From Zobellia barbeyronii (GTDB lineage: Bacteria; Bacteroidota; Bacteroidia; Flavobacteriales; Flavobacteriaceae), in the NCBI RefSeq assembly GCF_018603515.1, contig NZ_JACATN010000001.1:868001-932000 (forward strand): 64,000 nt of DNA, written 5' to 3'. The translations under genes and the position numbers were made by a program. Position 1 is the stretch's first letter. Each line of letters starts with the position of its first letter. Of the stretch, positions 9,210-18,200 are shown piece by piece. The notes below the pieces were generated by a model that worked only from the letters and a program-made list of their open reading frames with translations, was not told the DNA's origin and made no database searches.

Positions 9210-9240
9210 CAAAGGTATAAAAAGCACCCTAGCCCTCAAA
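9210..9240 (-). promoter_or_regulatory. Bacteroidota-type promoter of gltX
   Basis: On the minus strand TTTG (9240-9237), a 19-base spacer, then TACCTTTG (9217-9210): a full match to the TTTG/TAnnTTTG consensus of the Bacteroidota housekeeping sigma factor. The start codon lies 18 bases downstream. Confidence 0.85.
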
Positions 9241-9322
9241 GGTATACTGCTTAAACCGCGCTTACATTCGGGTGGATTTGCTCTTAAACGCTCAGGTCCT
9301 TTTTTCCTTATCTTTACGTTAT

Positions 9323-12300
9323 ATGGAAGGTTATCAGAATATACTTCAGAAACTGAACGGTTTCGTTAAAAAGTACTATACCAAAATGCTAATTAAGGGC
9401 ATGTTGCTTTTTATAGCGTTTGGTTTGCTGTTCTTTTTTGCTATTTTGGGGGTTGAATACCTTCTTTGGCTTAATTCTACCGGCCGTTTGGTGCTTTTAT
9501 TGACTTTCATAACCATAGAGCTGTGGTTGTTATTTAAATACATTCTTACGCCCTTATTTTATCTCTTTAGGTTAAAACAAGGTATAAACAACAGGCAAGC
9601 GTCCGTTTTAATTGGTAAGCATTTTCCTGAAGTAGGAGATAAGCTGTATAACTTAATAGACCTAGGTGAGGACAAAAACCAATCGGAATTATTACTTGCT
9701 AGTATTGACCAACGTAGTGAACGGATGAGCCTTATCCCTTTTACTAAAGCAGTAGATTTGCGTGATAACTTCAAATACCTTAAATACCTAGCGGTACCTG
9801 TATTAATTCTGCTGTTTATTTGGATTAGCGGAAACCTCACATCTTTTTTTGGCTCTGCGAACCGTGTGGTGAATTATAATATGGCTTATGAACCACCCGC
9901 TCCTTTTTCATTTTTGTTGCTATCTAATGATTTGAGTGTTTTAGACTCTAAAGAGTATATTCTTGAAGTTACTACGGAAGGCGCTATTAAGCCAGAAGCA
10001 GTATCCATAGTTATTGATGGTAAGCAATCTGTTCTGCAAGAAAATAACGGTCGGTACCGATATACATTTACTCCGCCATTAAAAAGCGTTGAATTTTACT
10101 TCTTGGCTAACGGAATTCGCTCAAGAGCTTATGATTTAAAGGTGCTTAAGACACCAGTTATTGGAGATTTTCAAATGAAATTAGATTATCCTAATTATAC
10201 CGGTAGACCATCTGAAACCTTAAAGAGTACTGGTAATGCACTGTTTCCAGAGGGTACAAAGGTTACTTGGAAAATAGCCGGGGAGAACACAAAGACCATT
10301 CATTTAGTTACTAAGGATACCGTTCAGAATTTTTCAAACGATAATGGTATATTTTCTTTTGATAAACGCGTATATACAGACCTTGAGTATGAGGTTGCCA
10401 CTTCCAATGAGAATGTAGTGGATTATGAGAAACTGGGGTATAAATTCACGGTAATTAGAGATGCTTACCCAGCTATAAAAGTTAAACAAGTCTTAGACTC
10501 ACTTAACCCCAATGTTGCGTATTACGCTGGTGAGGCTTCAGATGATTATAAACTGAATAGTATAAAATTAGTTTGTTATGCGGATGATGACCGTGAAAAC
10601 AAGCAAACTATAGCATTAAGCAGCCCTAATAGTAATTTTAATCAGTTCTATTACACCTTTCCTTCGGGCCTGAAATTACAGAAAGACAAGAAATATAGCT
10701 TCTATTTTGAGGCAATAGATAATGACGCTATCCACAAAGGAAAATCAACTCAAACACAAGTGTTCTCTCTGTCGTTATTGGATGAAGATCAATTACGGAA
10801 TAAGGAACTAGAATCGCAACAGTCGCTTATTAACAATCTTGATAAATCCTTGGAAAAGTTCAAGGAACAGCAGGAAGACCTAAAGGATATTAATAAAGAA
10901 CAGAAAGAAAAGAGGCAGTTAGATTTTACGGACCAGAATCAGGTCAAGGATTTCTTGAAGAAGCAGCAACAACAGGAGAGTCAAATGGAAAAATTCAGCA
11001 AGCAGCTGAAGGAAAACCTAAATAAGTTAGATAGTGACGATAAGTTGAATAAACTACTTCAAGAACGTCTTGAACGTCAGGAAATACAGGCAAAGAAGAA
11101 TGAGAGGTTATTGGATGAACTAAATAAGATTGCTGATAAAATTAATAAAGAAGAGCTTTCAAAACGGTTGGAAGAGTTGGGTAAGAAGCAGCAAAGTAGC
11201 GAGCGTAACCTTGAGCAGTTGTTGGAATTGACCAAACGGTATTATGTTACGGAAAAGGTAGATCAGTTGGCTCGAGATTTGGAAAAATTAGCTAAGAAAC
11301 AGGAAAAGGCAGCTACCAATACGGGGGAGAAAAACAAAAAGGAGGAGCAAGAGGAACTTAATAAATCCTTTGAAAACCTAATGAAGGAGTTGGATGAACT
11401 TCAAAAAGACAATCAGGATTTAAAGAAACCGCTTGATTTGGACCGTGATGAAGAGAAGGAAGGTGATGTCAAGAAAGAGCAAGAAGGGGCTTTAAAAGAG
11501 CTCAAGAAGCAGGAATCAGGCGAATCAAAAGCAGAGGAAAAGGAGGAGTCTTCAAAAAAAGTGGAACAGAAGCAGAAGTCAGCTGCCCAAAAAATGAAGG
11601 AGATGGGCGGGCAGTTGAGTAAGTCTTATGCCGGAGGAGGTGGCGAAGCTACTATGACTGAAGATGCAGAAATGTTGCGTCAAATACTGGATAATTTAGT
11701 TACTTTCTCATTTAAACAAGAGTTGTTGTACGATAGCTTGGAGGATGTTGATTCTGATAGTCCTCAGTTTTCTAATGCTATCCATAAACAACAAGAACTA
11801 CGCGAACTTTTTGAGCATGTAGATGATAGTCTTTTTGCATTGTCCTTAAGACGTGCAGAACTTTCTGAGTTTGTTAATGAGCAAATTACTGAAGTGTATT
11901 ATAACGTTGATAAGACCTTGGAGAGCGTAGCTGAAAATCAAATATACCAAGGTGTATCGTATCAAAAATATGTGTTGAGTGCATCTAATAGTTTAGCAGA
12001 TTTTCTTGCTAATATTCTGGACAATATGGAACAGAGCATGATGTCTGGTGAAGGGGAAGGACAGGGAGAAGGTTTTCAGCTTCCAGACATAATTAAGGGG
12101 CAGCAGGAATTAAAAGAGAAGATGGATGGTATGGGCAAACCTGGTGAAGGAAAACCCGGAGAAGGTAAGCCTGGAGAAGGTGAAGGTAAAGGTGAAAAAG
12201 GCAAAGGAACTGATGGAGACGAGGGTGAAGGAGATTCTAAAAAAGGTGAAGGCAATAAAGCTGGAGAAGGACAAGGCGGAAGTAAGGGCGAAGGTGAAAG

Positions 12301-12787
12301 TGGTAAGGGAAAAAGAGGTCAACAACATGGCGGAGAATCTGGACAGGGAGGTAACGGACCGTCCGAAGCTGAATTGCAGGAAATTTATGAAATTTACAAA
12401 GAGCAGCAAATGTTACGTTGGCAACTGGAACAGCAGCTTAAGGACATGATTAATGCTGGAGATAAACAACTAGCTCAAAAGCTGATTAAGCAGATGGAAG
12501 ATTTTGAGAATGACTTACTTGAAAATGGAGTTACACAGCGTAGTCAGTCTAAAATTAATAACATTCAGTATCAAATGCTTAAACTTGAGAATGCAGCATT
12601 GAAACAAGGAAAGAAACCTGAAAGGGAGAGTAATACAAATACCAATCAGTTTCAAAACCCGATTATTATTAAACCCTCATTATTAGAGAATTATCGAAAT
12701 GAAATTGAAATTTTAAATCGACAAAGCTTACCTTTGCGCCAAAATTTTCAAAACAAGGTTAAAGAATATTTTAAAAGCGATGATTGA
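9323..12787 (+). CDS. DUF4175 family large membrane protein
   Basis: Large envelope protein of 1154 residues, function unknown. It has hydrophobic helices near residues 25-50, 53-78 and 150-170, then a beta-rich, probably periplasmic region to about 490. A very long charged coiled coil (about 490-800, rich in Lys, Glu, Gln) follows, then a conserved helical block, a Gly/Glu/Lys low-complexity stretch (about 910-1010) and a helical C-terminus. I start at MEGYQNILQK, the usual opening; an upstream in-frame Met at 9272 lies in the gltX promoter region. Order DUF4175-ybeY-mnmG is common in Flavobacteriia, and the stop overlaps ybeY by 8 bases. The coiled coil suggests a structural or scaffolding role (inference). 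Confidence 0.85.
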   Translation: MEGYQNILQKLNGFVKKYYTKMLIKGMLLFIAFGLLFFFAILGVEYLLWLNSTGRLVLLLTFITIELWLLFKYILTPLFYLFRLKQGINNRQASVLIGKHFPEVGDKLYNLIDLGEDKNQSELLLASIDQRSERMSLIPFTKAVDLRDNFKYLKYLAVPVLILLFIWISGNLTSFFGSANRVVNYNMAYEPPAPFSFLLLSNDLSVLDSKEYILEVTTEGAIKPEAVSIVIDGKQSVLQENNGRYRYTFTPPLKSVEFYFLANGIRSRAYDLKVLKTPVIGDFQMKLDYPNYTGRPSETLKSTGNALFPEGTKVTWKIAGENTKTIHLVTKDTVQNFSNDNGIFSFDKRVYTDLEYEVATSNENVVDYEKLGYKFTVIRDAYPAIKVKQVLDSLNPNVAYYAGEASDDYKLNSIKLVCYADDDRENKQTIALSSPNSNFNQFYYTFPSGLKLQKDKKYSFYFEAIDNDAIHKGKSTQTQVFSLSLLDEDQLRNKELESQQSLINNLDKSLEKFKEQQEDLKDINKEQKEKRQLDFTDQNQVKDFLKKQQQQESQMEKFSKQLKENLNKLDSDDKLNKLLQERLERQEIQAKKNERLLDELNKIADKINKEELSKRLEELGKKQQSSERNLEQLLELTKRYYVTEKVDQLARDLEKLAKKQEKAATNTGEKNKKEEQEELNKSFENLMKELDELQKDNQDLKKPLDLDRDEEKEGDVKKEQEGALKELKKQESGESKAEEKEESSKKVEQKQKSAAQKMKEMGGQLSKSYAGGGGEATMTEDAEMLRQILDNLVTFSFKQELLYDSLEDVDSDSPQFSNAIHKQQELRELFEHVDDSLFALSLRRAELSEFVNEQITEVYYNVDKTLESVAENQIYQGVSYQKYVLSASNSLADFLANILDNMEQSMMSGEGEGQGEGFQLPDIIKGQQELKEKMDGMGKPGEGKPGEGKPGEGEGKGEKGKGTDGDEGEGDSKKGEGNKAGEGQGGSKGEGESGKGKRGQQHGGESGQGGNGPSEAELQEIYEIYKEQQMLRWQLEQQLKDMINAGDKQLAQKLIKQMEDFENDLLENGVTQRSQSKINNIQYQMLKLENAALKQGKKPERESNTNTNQFQNPIIIKPSLLENYRNEIEILNRQSLPLRQNFQNKVKEYFKSDD
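12040..12350 (+). repeat. Low-complexity GEGK/KPGEG coding repeat in the DUF4175 gene
   Basis: Purine-rich tandem-like DNA that encodes Gly, Glu and Lys runs, including three copies of KPGEG at about 12139-12180. It keeps long open frames in other phases, which are side effects of the composition. Copy number may vary between strains. Confidence 0.75.
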
Positions 12788-13199
12788 GTTTCATTATAAT
12801 ACCGATTTTTCCTTAGAGAACGAACAAAAGTTCGTTGATTGGCTTAGCACGGTCATAGATTCAGAAGGGGGCACATTAAGTCAGATTGATTATGTTTTTT
12901 GTTCCGATGAAGAGGTGTTGGAAATGAATAAAAAATACTTAGATCACGATACGTATACAGATATTTTGACGTTTGATTATACAGAGGATAAACTCATTGC
13001 CGGTGATATTTTTATATCTGTAGATAGGGTAAAGGATAATGCCCATGAATTCAATATAGCTTTTGAGGAAGAAATCCTTAGAGTTATGGCTCATGGTGTT
13101 TTACATCTTTTTGGTTTTAAAGATAAATCGGAAGATGAAGTTGCTTTAATGCGAAGCAAAGAGAATGAAAAAATCAAATTGTTCCACGTGGAACAATAG
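12780..13199 (+). CDS. ybeY: rRNA maturation RNase YbeY
   Basis: Metal-dependent endoribonuclease for 16S rRNA 3' processing and ribosome quality control. The protein is 139 residues. The metal motif is AHGVLHLFGFKDK: His105 and His109 are kept, but the third canonical His (HGxLHLxGYDH) is Asp115. As I recall, Bacteroidota YbeY usually reads GYKDK or similar, so this looks lineage-typical and not broken. The ATG overlaps the end of the DUF4175 gene by 8 bases. The last codons, LFHVEQ, are encoded by a parS-like palindrome, so the 3' end of the gene carries a DNA-level signal as well. Confidence 0.93.
   Translation: MIEFHYNTDFSLENEQKFVDWLSTVIDSEGGTLSQIDYVFCSDEEVLEMNKKYLDHDTYTDILTFDYTEDKLIAGDIFISVDRVKDNAHEFNIAFEEEILRVMAHGVLHLFGFKDKSEDEVALMRSKENEKIKLFHVEQ
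13178..13197. promoter_or_regulatory. parS-like partition site (perfect 20-bp palindrome)
   Basis: ATTGTTCCACGTGGAACAAT is a perfect palindrome and contains TGTTCCACGTGGAACA, the ParB-binding consensus form known from other bacteria (for example Pseudomonas TGTTCCACGTGGAACC). It spans the end of ybeY and its stop codon. Binding is inferred from the match. Confidence 0.75.
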
Positions 13200-13273
13200 A
13201 ATATACCAATTGCTTTTCACTGAGTTCGGTATTGATAATTTAAAGAGTAGTCACATTTTATATAGGAGAAGAG

Positions 13274-15142
13274 ATGTTTGGAGAGGAATATGATGTTATA
13301 GTTGTTGGGGGTGGTCATGCTGGAGCAGAGGCTGCAGCTGCTGCTGGAAATATGGGTTCAAAAACCCTTTTGGTTACCATGAACTTACAGACCATTGGTC
13401 AGATGTCCTGTAATCCCGCTATGGGAGGAATTGCTAAAGGACAGATAGTTCGTGAGATAGATGCACTTGGTGGAATGAGTGGAATTATCACGGATAAGTC
13501 TGCTATTCAATTTAAAATGTTGAATAAATCTAAGGGGCCTGCAATGTGGAGTCCGCGTGCTCAGAGTGATCGTATGCGGTTTGCTGAAGAGTGGCGTTTG
13601 GCTTTAGAAAATATACCTAATGTAGATTTCTATCAAGAGATGGTTAGCGGTTTGCTAATTGAGAATGGAAAAGCAGTGGGTGTAAAGAGTTCTCTTGGTA
13701 TAGATATTAGAGCAAAATCTGTTATTCTAACGAACGGTACTTTTCTTAATGGACTCATTCATATTGGAGAAAAACAGTTTGGTGGAGGTAGAGCAGGAGA
13801 GAAAGCTGCGACCGGAATTACCGAGCAGTTATTACAATTAGGGTTTGAAAGCGGTCGTATGAAAACGGGAACTCCACCAAGAGTGGATGGTCGTTCTTTA
13901 GATTATTCAGTTATGACTCCTCAGCCAGGGGATGCTATTCCTGAGAAATTCTCATATTTAAGGACGCCAGTTTTAACAACCCAGCGCGACTGTTTTTTAA
14001 CGCATACTAGTGAATTGGTTCATGATGTATTGCGCGAAGGTTTTGATCGTTCGCCCATGTTTAATGGAAGAATAAAAAGTGTTGGTCCGCGTTATTGTCC
14101 TTCTATAGAAGATAAGATTAATCGTTTTGCTGATAAGAATAGTCACCAAATTTTTGTAGAACCAGAAGGTTGGGATACAGTAGAAGTTTATGTAAATGGC
14201 TTTTCTACTTCATTGCCAGAGGATATTCAATTCAAAGCTTTGCGTACTGTAAAAGGGTTTGAGAAGGTTAAGTTTTTTAGACCGGGATATGCTATTGAAT
14301 ATGATTATTTTCCGCCCACACAGTTGAAGCATACGCTAGAAACTAAGCTAGTGGACAACCTTTATTTTGCTGGTCAAATTAATGGAACTACAGGGTATGA
14401 AGAAGCAGCTTCTCAAGGCTTAATGGCAGGAATAAATGCGCATCTTAAAGTTAATGAGAAAGAAGATTTCATTTTAAAAAGAGATGAAGCCTATATAGGT
14501 GTTCTTATAGATGATTTGATTACAAAGGGTACAGAAGAGCCATATCGTATGTTTACTTCTAGGGCGGAATATAGAACTTTGCTTCGCCAGGATAATGCGG
14601 ATTTAAGGCTTACGCCTAAGGGTTATGAAATAGGTTTAGCTAAAAAAGAACGCTTAATTAGAATGGAGGAGAAGGAGTTAAAGTCTGATTCTTTTGTTAA
14701 CTTTTTTAGAGAAACTAGTGTTAAACCGGAGGAGGTAAATCCAATTTTGGACAGCGTCAATTCTGCTTTAGTTAAACAATCTGATAAGATGTTCAAAGTG
14801 TTTTCTAGGCCAAAAGTAACCATGGATCACATGCTTCAATTGGAAGCTGTTTCTGGTTTTGTGGAAGAGAATAATCTGGATAGGGAAGTGCTGGAGCAGA
14901 CAGAAATCCAAGTGAAATATTCTGGGTATATAGCAAAAGAAAAGAACAATGCAGACAAGTTGTTGCGTCTTGAAAATGTTAAGATACCTGCTAATTTTGA
15001 TTACTCAGATCTTAAATCTTTGTCTTATGAAGCACGAGAAAAACTGAATGCTATTCAACCAGTAACGATAGCTCAGGCGGCTAGAGTAAGTGGTGTGAAT
15101 CCCTCAGATATTAGTGTGCTTTTAGTTTATTTAGGAAGATAA
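13274..15142 (+). CDS. mnmG: tRNA uridine-5-carboxymethylaminomethyl(34) synthesis enzyme MnmG
   Basis: FAD-dependent enzyme that, with MnmE, modifies U34 in tRNAs reading two-fold split codon boxes. The protein is 622 residues, standard length. The FAD Rossmann motif VVGGGHAGAEAA is at about residues 11-22, the family signature GPRYCPSIEDKI at about 276-287 and GQINGTTGYEEAA at about 365-377. The C-terminal helical domain ends with VSGVNPSDISVLLVYL. An AGGAG-type ribosome site (tataggagaagag) precedes the ATG, which is notable because such sites are uncommon in this group. The gene is bracketed by two parS-like sites; mnmG was named gidA because it often lies close to the replication origin. 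Confidence 0.97.
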   Translation: MFGEEYDVIVVGGGHAGAEAAAAAGNMGSKTLLVTMNLQTIGQMSCNPAMGGIAKGQIVREIDALGGMSGIITDKSAIQFKMLNKSKGPAMWSPRAQSDRMRFAEEWRLALENIPNVDFYQEMVSGLLIENGKAVGVKSSLGIDIRAKSVILTNGTFLNGLIHIGEKQFGGGRAGEKAATGITEQLLQLGFESGRMKTGTPPRVDGRSLDYSVMTPQPGDAIPEKFSYLRTPVLTTQRDCFLTHTSELVHDVLREGFDRSPMFNGRIKSVGPRYCPSIEDKINRFADKNSHQIFVEPEGWDTVEVYVNGFSTSLPEDIQFKALRTVKGFEKVKFFRPGYAIEYDYFPPTQLKHTLETKLVDNLYFAGQINGTTGYEEAASQGLMAGINAHLKVNEKEDFILKRDEAYIGVLIDDLITKGTEEPYRMFTSRAEYRTLLRQDNADLRLTPKGYEIGLAKKERLIRMEEKELKSDSFVNFFRETSVKPEEVNPILDSVNSALVKQSDKMFKVFSRPKVTMDHMLQLEAVSGFVEENNLDREVLEQTEIQVKYSGYIAKEKNNADKLLRLENVKIPANFDYSDLKSLSYEAREKLNAIQPVTIAQAARVSGVNPSDISVLLVYLGR

Positions 15143-15151
15143 ACTTAGCAA

Positions 15152-15167
15152 CGTTCCACGTGGAACA
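15152..15167. promoter_or_regulatory. parS-like partition site downstream of mnmG
   Basis: CGTTCCACGTGGAACA: the 14-bp core GTTCCACGTGGAAC is a perfect palindrome and only the first base of the 16-base consensus differs. It is intergenic, 9 bases past the mnmG stop and 1.97 kb from the first site. Confidence 0.72.
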
Positions 15168-15292
15168 TGTGTATCTTCCAGGCTATTTTTCTTAATAAAA
15201 ATAACACGGTGCTATAATAGCGAAACATGCTCCATAGCCAATGAGAGGCTTGCTGGAGATTTGTATGTTGCGGTTAAGAAGTATTTAAAATA

Positions 15293-15348
15293 AAAGGGTT
15301 TCTCGTTTTGTCCTATTGTCAGGATTAACAAGAAATCCTTTTTCTTTT
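15293..15348 (+). terminator. Terminator of mnmG
   Basis: A 15-base inverted repeat with two G-T pairs (15293-15307 with 15327-15341), with a smaller TCCT/AGGA hairpin inside the loop, followed by TTTTTC. Confidence 0.75.
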
Positions 15349-15437
15349 CCCTTAATATAGAACGAATGCAATGTCTTAAAATTGCTTTAGGCTCAGTTTT
15401 TGTTGTAGTATAATTTTAAACTAAAACGGACTTGAAA

Positions 15438-15992
15438 ATGAAACGTGCTCTACTTGTTTTGTGCTTCGCCTTAATAATTCAATCTTGTATTCCTGTCCGA
15501 ATTGCACCAACGATAAAAGACTATAAATTAACTAAGGGAAAGAAATTTAAAAGAAGTCTTTCTAAACGAACCATGTTCATTTTTGAGGACCCAAAAGAGG
15601 CTGCACATTTTTACAATTATGTGAACACAAAGTTTCAGCTGAATGATGAAAATGTCTACGATGATATCCCGTTTATTATTGATGGCGAAAACTACTTTTT
15701 TGCTTTTTACGAGATTGACATTCCCACTAAGGTTTTAAATTTAGCACCTGCAATTTTTAGAGCAACTGTGAATGCTGCATTAGATAATGAAGGAGATGAT
15801 AATAATGTTGATAGTGAAGATATGTTACGAACCGATAATTGGTATATTGCTATTGAAGTGTACAGTGATAAAGAAAAAGATTGCCTTCATAAAGATTCGT
15901 TTTCTAGAGAGCCAGTTTTAAATTATCTTCGAACTCTCAAAAAGGAATATCTCACCACGCACAACTATAATGAAACCGTTTTTAAAAACTAA
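15438..15992 (+). CDS. Hypothetical lipoprotein
   Basis: 184 residues. The N-terminus MKRALLVLCFALIIQSC is a lipoprotein signal with lipobox IIQSC and acylated Cys at residue 17. The frame also offers a TTG two codons earlier, but this ATG gives the cleaner signal. The mature part is mixed alpha/beta with no motif I recognise. It overlaps the methyltransferase gene by 23 bases and is likely cotranscribed with it. A near-consensus -7 box (TAATTTTA) lies about 20 bases upstream. Probably tethered to the inner or outer membrane facing the periplasm; function unknown. Confidence 0.8.
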   Translation: MKRALLVLCFALIIQSCIPVRIAPTIKDYKLTKGKKFKRSLSKRTMFIFEDPKEAAHFYNYVNTKFQLNDENVYDDIPFIIDGENYFFAFYEIDIPTKVLNLAPAIFRATVNAALDNEGDDNNVDSEDMLRTDNWYIAIEVYSDKEKDCLHKDSFSREPVLNYLRTLKKEYLTTHNYNETVFKN

Positions 15993-16800
15993 GGACTTCT
16001 CAATTTCTGGTGAAAACTTTGAATTGCTTTTAGATGAAGAACTAGAAATGTTGGTGACCAAACCCCAACCAAAAGATCTTCATAAGTATTACGAAAGTGA
16101 TGCCTATATTTCGCATACAGATGCTTCTAAATCTCTTCTTGATAAAATGTATCAAGCGGTGAAGAAATTTAGTTTGGCTCAGAAAGTGTCTTTGATAAAT
16201 AAGTATGCAAACGAGAATAAAACCTTGTTGGATTTTGGCGCTGGAACTGGAGACTTTTTGTTGGAAGCCAAAAACAGAGAATGGTCTGTTCAGGGAATAG
16301 AGCCAAGTGAAGATGCAAGGGCTCGCTCGCTTGAAAAAAGAATGAAGTTGCTTTCCAGTATAGAAGAATTGCCCAACACCAAATTTCAGGTTATTACGCT
16401 TTGGCATGTTCTGGAGCACTTACCAAATTTAGATGAGCAAATTGCAAATATCTTGAATCGGTTAGAAGATGATGGTACGCTTATTATTGCCGTTCCTAAT
16501 TTTAAATCTTATGACGCAAAACATTATAAAGAATTTTGGGCAGCCTATGATGTGCCAAGACACCTTTGGCATTTTTCTAAAGATGCAATTAAGAGGGTGT
16601 TTGCAAAACACGATATGGAATTAGTAAAAACAAAACCCATGTGGTTTGATGCTTTTTATGTTTCCATACTTTCTGAGAAATACAAAACAGGCAAGCAAAA
16701 TTTCATCAAAGCTTTTTTTGTTGGTCTATGGTCAAATAGTGTTGCTGTTTTCAATGGGCAACCTTCTTCAGTAATCTATATTCTCAAAAAGCGGCCATAA
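15970..16800 (+). CDS. Class I SAM-dependent methyltransferase
   Basis: 276 residues, cytosolic. The SAM-binding motif I is LLDFGAGTGDFLLEA at about residues 86-100, followed by the acidic end of strand 2 (VQGIEPS). LWHVLEHLPN at about 138-147 is the motif after strand 4 usual in the Methyltransf_11/23 families. The C-terminal PRHLWHFSKDAI block resembles methyltransferases acting on small molecules or lipids, but the substrate cannot be read. It overlaps the upstream lipoprotein gene by 23 bases, so coupled translation is likely. Confidence 0.87.
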   Translation: MKPFLKTKDFSISGENFELLLDEELEMLVTKPQPKDLHKYYESDAYISHTDASKSLLDKMYQAVKKFSLAQKVSLINKYANENKTLLDFGAGTGDFLLEAKNREWSVQGIEPSEDARARSLEKRMKLLSSIEELPNTKFQVITLWHVLEHLPNLDEQIANILNRLEDDGTLIIAVPNFKSYDAKHYKEFWAAYDVPRHLWHFSKDAIKRVFAKHDMELVKTKPMWFDAFYVSILSEKYKTGKQNFIKAFFVGLWSNSVAVFNGQPSSVIYILKKRP

Positions 16801-17175
16801 GCTTTAAATTTGGCTGAAAACTTATTTTAAGGGTTTTTAACGCCAGTTGAGAGGATGTAGCTTGTAACGGGGTGATTTGTTTGAAATCTCTCATGAGCGT
16901 CCTTTTTATGATGTCGTTTTTAATCATTTTCATTTATGGATACGTGTTTTTGCTATAAGTAATCCTTATGAGGTGTTTTTTAACCTTTCTGGAGAAACAG
17001 AAATTACTTTCTTTAATAATGGTTTCTTAAGTCACATTTATAAATAAGATGACAACAATTAGAAAAGCTTTTCTATTTTTGCGCAACTCGAAAATTAAAT
17101 TCTTCTGAATTTAAGTAGGACAGATTTTATAATTAATTACCGAAGAGTAAAAAGAAGATTAAAATAAATTGAATT
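16801..17175. other. Intergenic region upstream of the OmpH-like gene
   Basis: 375 bases with no supported gene. The only signals I see are the 14-bp palindrome AGAAAAGCTTTTCT at 17061-17074 and an overlapping -7 box TATTTTTG at 17074-17081, which probably drives the OmpH-like gene; no matching TTTG lies at the right distance upstream. Confidence 0.45.
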
Positions 17176-17682
17176 ATGAAAAACGTAGTAGTGGTATTTT
17201 TAATGTTGGTAGCGGTTTCTTGTCAACAAGAAAAAATTGGATTTGTAGACAATGTAAAGTTGATGGAAGAATATCAAGAGAAGATTGATGTTGAAGCTGC
17301 TTTTAAAATAAAGGCTGATGCTCTTACAAAAAAGAGAGACAGTATTTCACAAGCTTTTCAAATGGAGGCACAAGCGTTTCAAGCGCAAGCTCAAAAATTG
17401 CCTCAGCAAAAAGCTCAGGAGCAATATGCTGCTATGCAACAGAGAGGTCAAATGATCGGTCAGCAATTACAACAAGAGGATCAACAACTTCAATTGATAG
17501 GTCAGACAGAAATGGATAGCATTATCGGTAAAGTGAAGAAAGAAGTAAAAGCATATGGTAAATCTAAAGGCTACGCTTATATCCTTGGTGGTGGTGATGG
17601 TGGTAGTGTTTTATATGGTTCTGAAGCCAATGACTTGACTTCAGAAATCGTAAAACTTTTGAACGATAGTTACAAGAAGTAA
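17176..17682 (+). CDS. OmpH/Skp family lipoprotein
   Basis: 168 residues. The lipoprotein signal MKNVVVVFLMLVAVSC has lipobox AVSC with Cys at 16. The mature part starts QQEKIGFVDNVKLMEEY, the Skp/OmpH opening. A long Gln-rich helical hairpin (about 45-115), the tentacle region, follows, and then a C-terminal AYILGGGDGGSVLYGS strand segment. Skp proteins are periplasmic chaperones for outer-membrane proteins. Being lipid-anchored is unusual compared with soluble Skp but seen among Bacteroidota paralogs. The gene is monocistronic with a strong terminator. Confidence 0.85.
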   Translation: MKNVVVVFLMLVAVSCQQEKIGFVDNVKLMEEYQEKIDVEAAFKIKADALTKKRDSISQAFQMEAQAFQAQAQKLPQQKAQEQYAAMQQRGQMIGQQLQQEDQQLQLIGQTEMDSIIGKVKKEVKAYGKSKGYAYILGGGDGGSVLYGSEANDLTSEIVKLLNDSYKK

Positions 17683-17700
17683 TTACCAATTACAATTATA

Positions 17701-17744
17701 AAAAAGCGTCTACAGATAAAATCTGTAGACGCTTTTTTTATGTC
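17701..17744. terminator. Bidirectional terminator
   Basis: A perfect 17-bp stem (17701-17717 with 17721-17737, loop AAA) with a T-run after it and an A-run within its left arm. It lies between the OmpH-like gene and the converging DoxX-like gene and overlaps the latter's stop region. Confidence 0.92.
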
Positions 17745-18136
17745 TGTAGAATATAGACTAAAAGTATAGCCGGAATAAAATAGACAGCAATGGTCTTTGC
17801 TCCTTCATAGTCTTTGGCCATACGTTGGCCAAACATAAGCATTAGTAAAGAGATGCAGGATAGGATACTTCCGTAAAGCGCAATGCTGCTCTCTCCCATG
17901 ATTATTATCTGATATAGTCCTATGGCGCATAAAATTCCTGATGCGGTTTCTATAAGCAGTAATGTGCCTAATAGTAACGGAACTAAATTTTCTAAAGGAG
18001 TTCCTGAAAAATGTTCTTTGAGCCAAGAAAGGTTTTCTTTCCAATTAAATACTTTATCAATACCACTTTGCATAAAGACAATAATTAAAAATATTAAGAT
18101 CAAAAGCTCAGTAGCAGAGTGGAGAAAAGCATCCAT
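17738..18136 (-). CDS. DoxX-like integral membrane protein
   Basis: 132 residues with four hydrophobic helices (about 8-26, 50-72, 75-100 and 110-130) and a conserved-looking GIDKVFNWKENLSWLKEHF segment after helix 1, as in DoxX/DUF417-type proteins. These are four-helix membrane proteins of mostly unknown role, some linked to redox stress. Nothing in the neighbourhood suggests a substrate. It may share a transcript with holB, which ends 64 bases upstream on the same strand. Confidence 0.7.
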   Translation of the reverse strand: MDAFLHSATELLILIFLIIVFMQSGIDKVFNWKENLSWLKEHFSGTPLENLVPLLLGTLLLIETASGILCAIGLYQIIIMGESSIALYGSILSCISLLMLMFGQRMAKDYEGAKTIAVYFIPAILLVYILQT

Positions 18137-18200
18137 AGTCGTTTGGTTTAGTGGTTGGGCACCATTAAGTTACCAAAAAAAAATGGTAGTATAGTGTAGA

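Noticed and set aside
12126-12449. Lys/Glu/Val-rich open frame overlapping the DUF4175 gene in another phase
   Set aside because: It arises from the purine-rich KPGEG tract; composition is implausible for a protein and there is no start signal.
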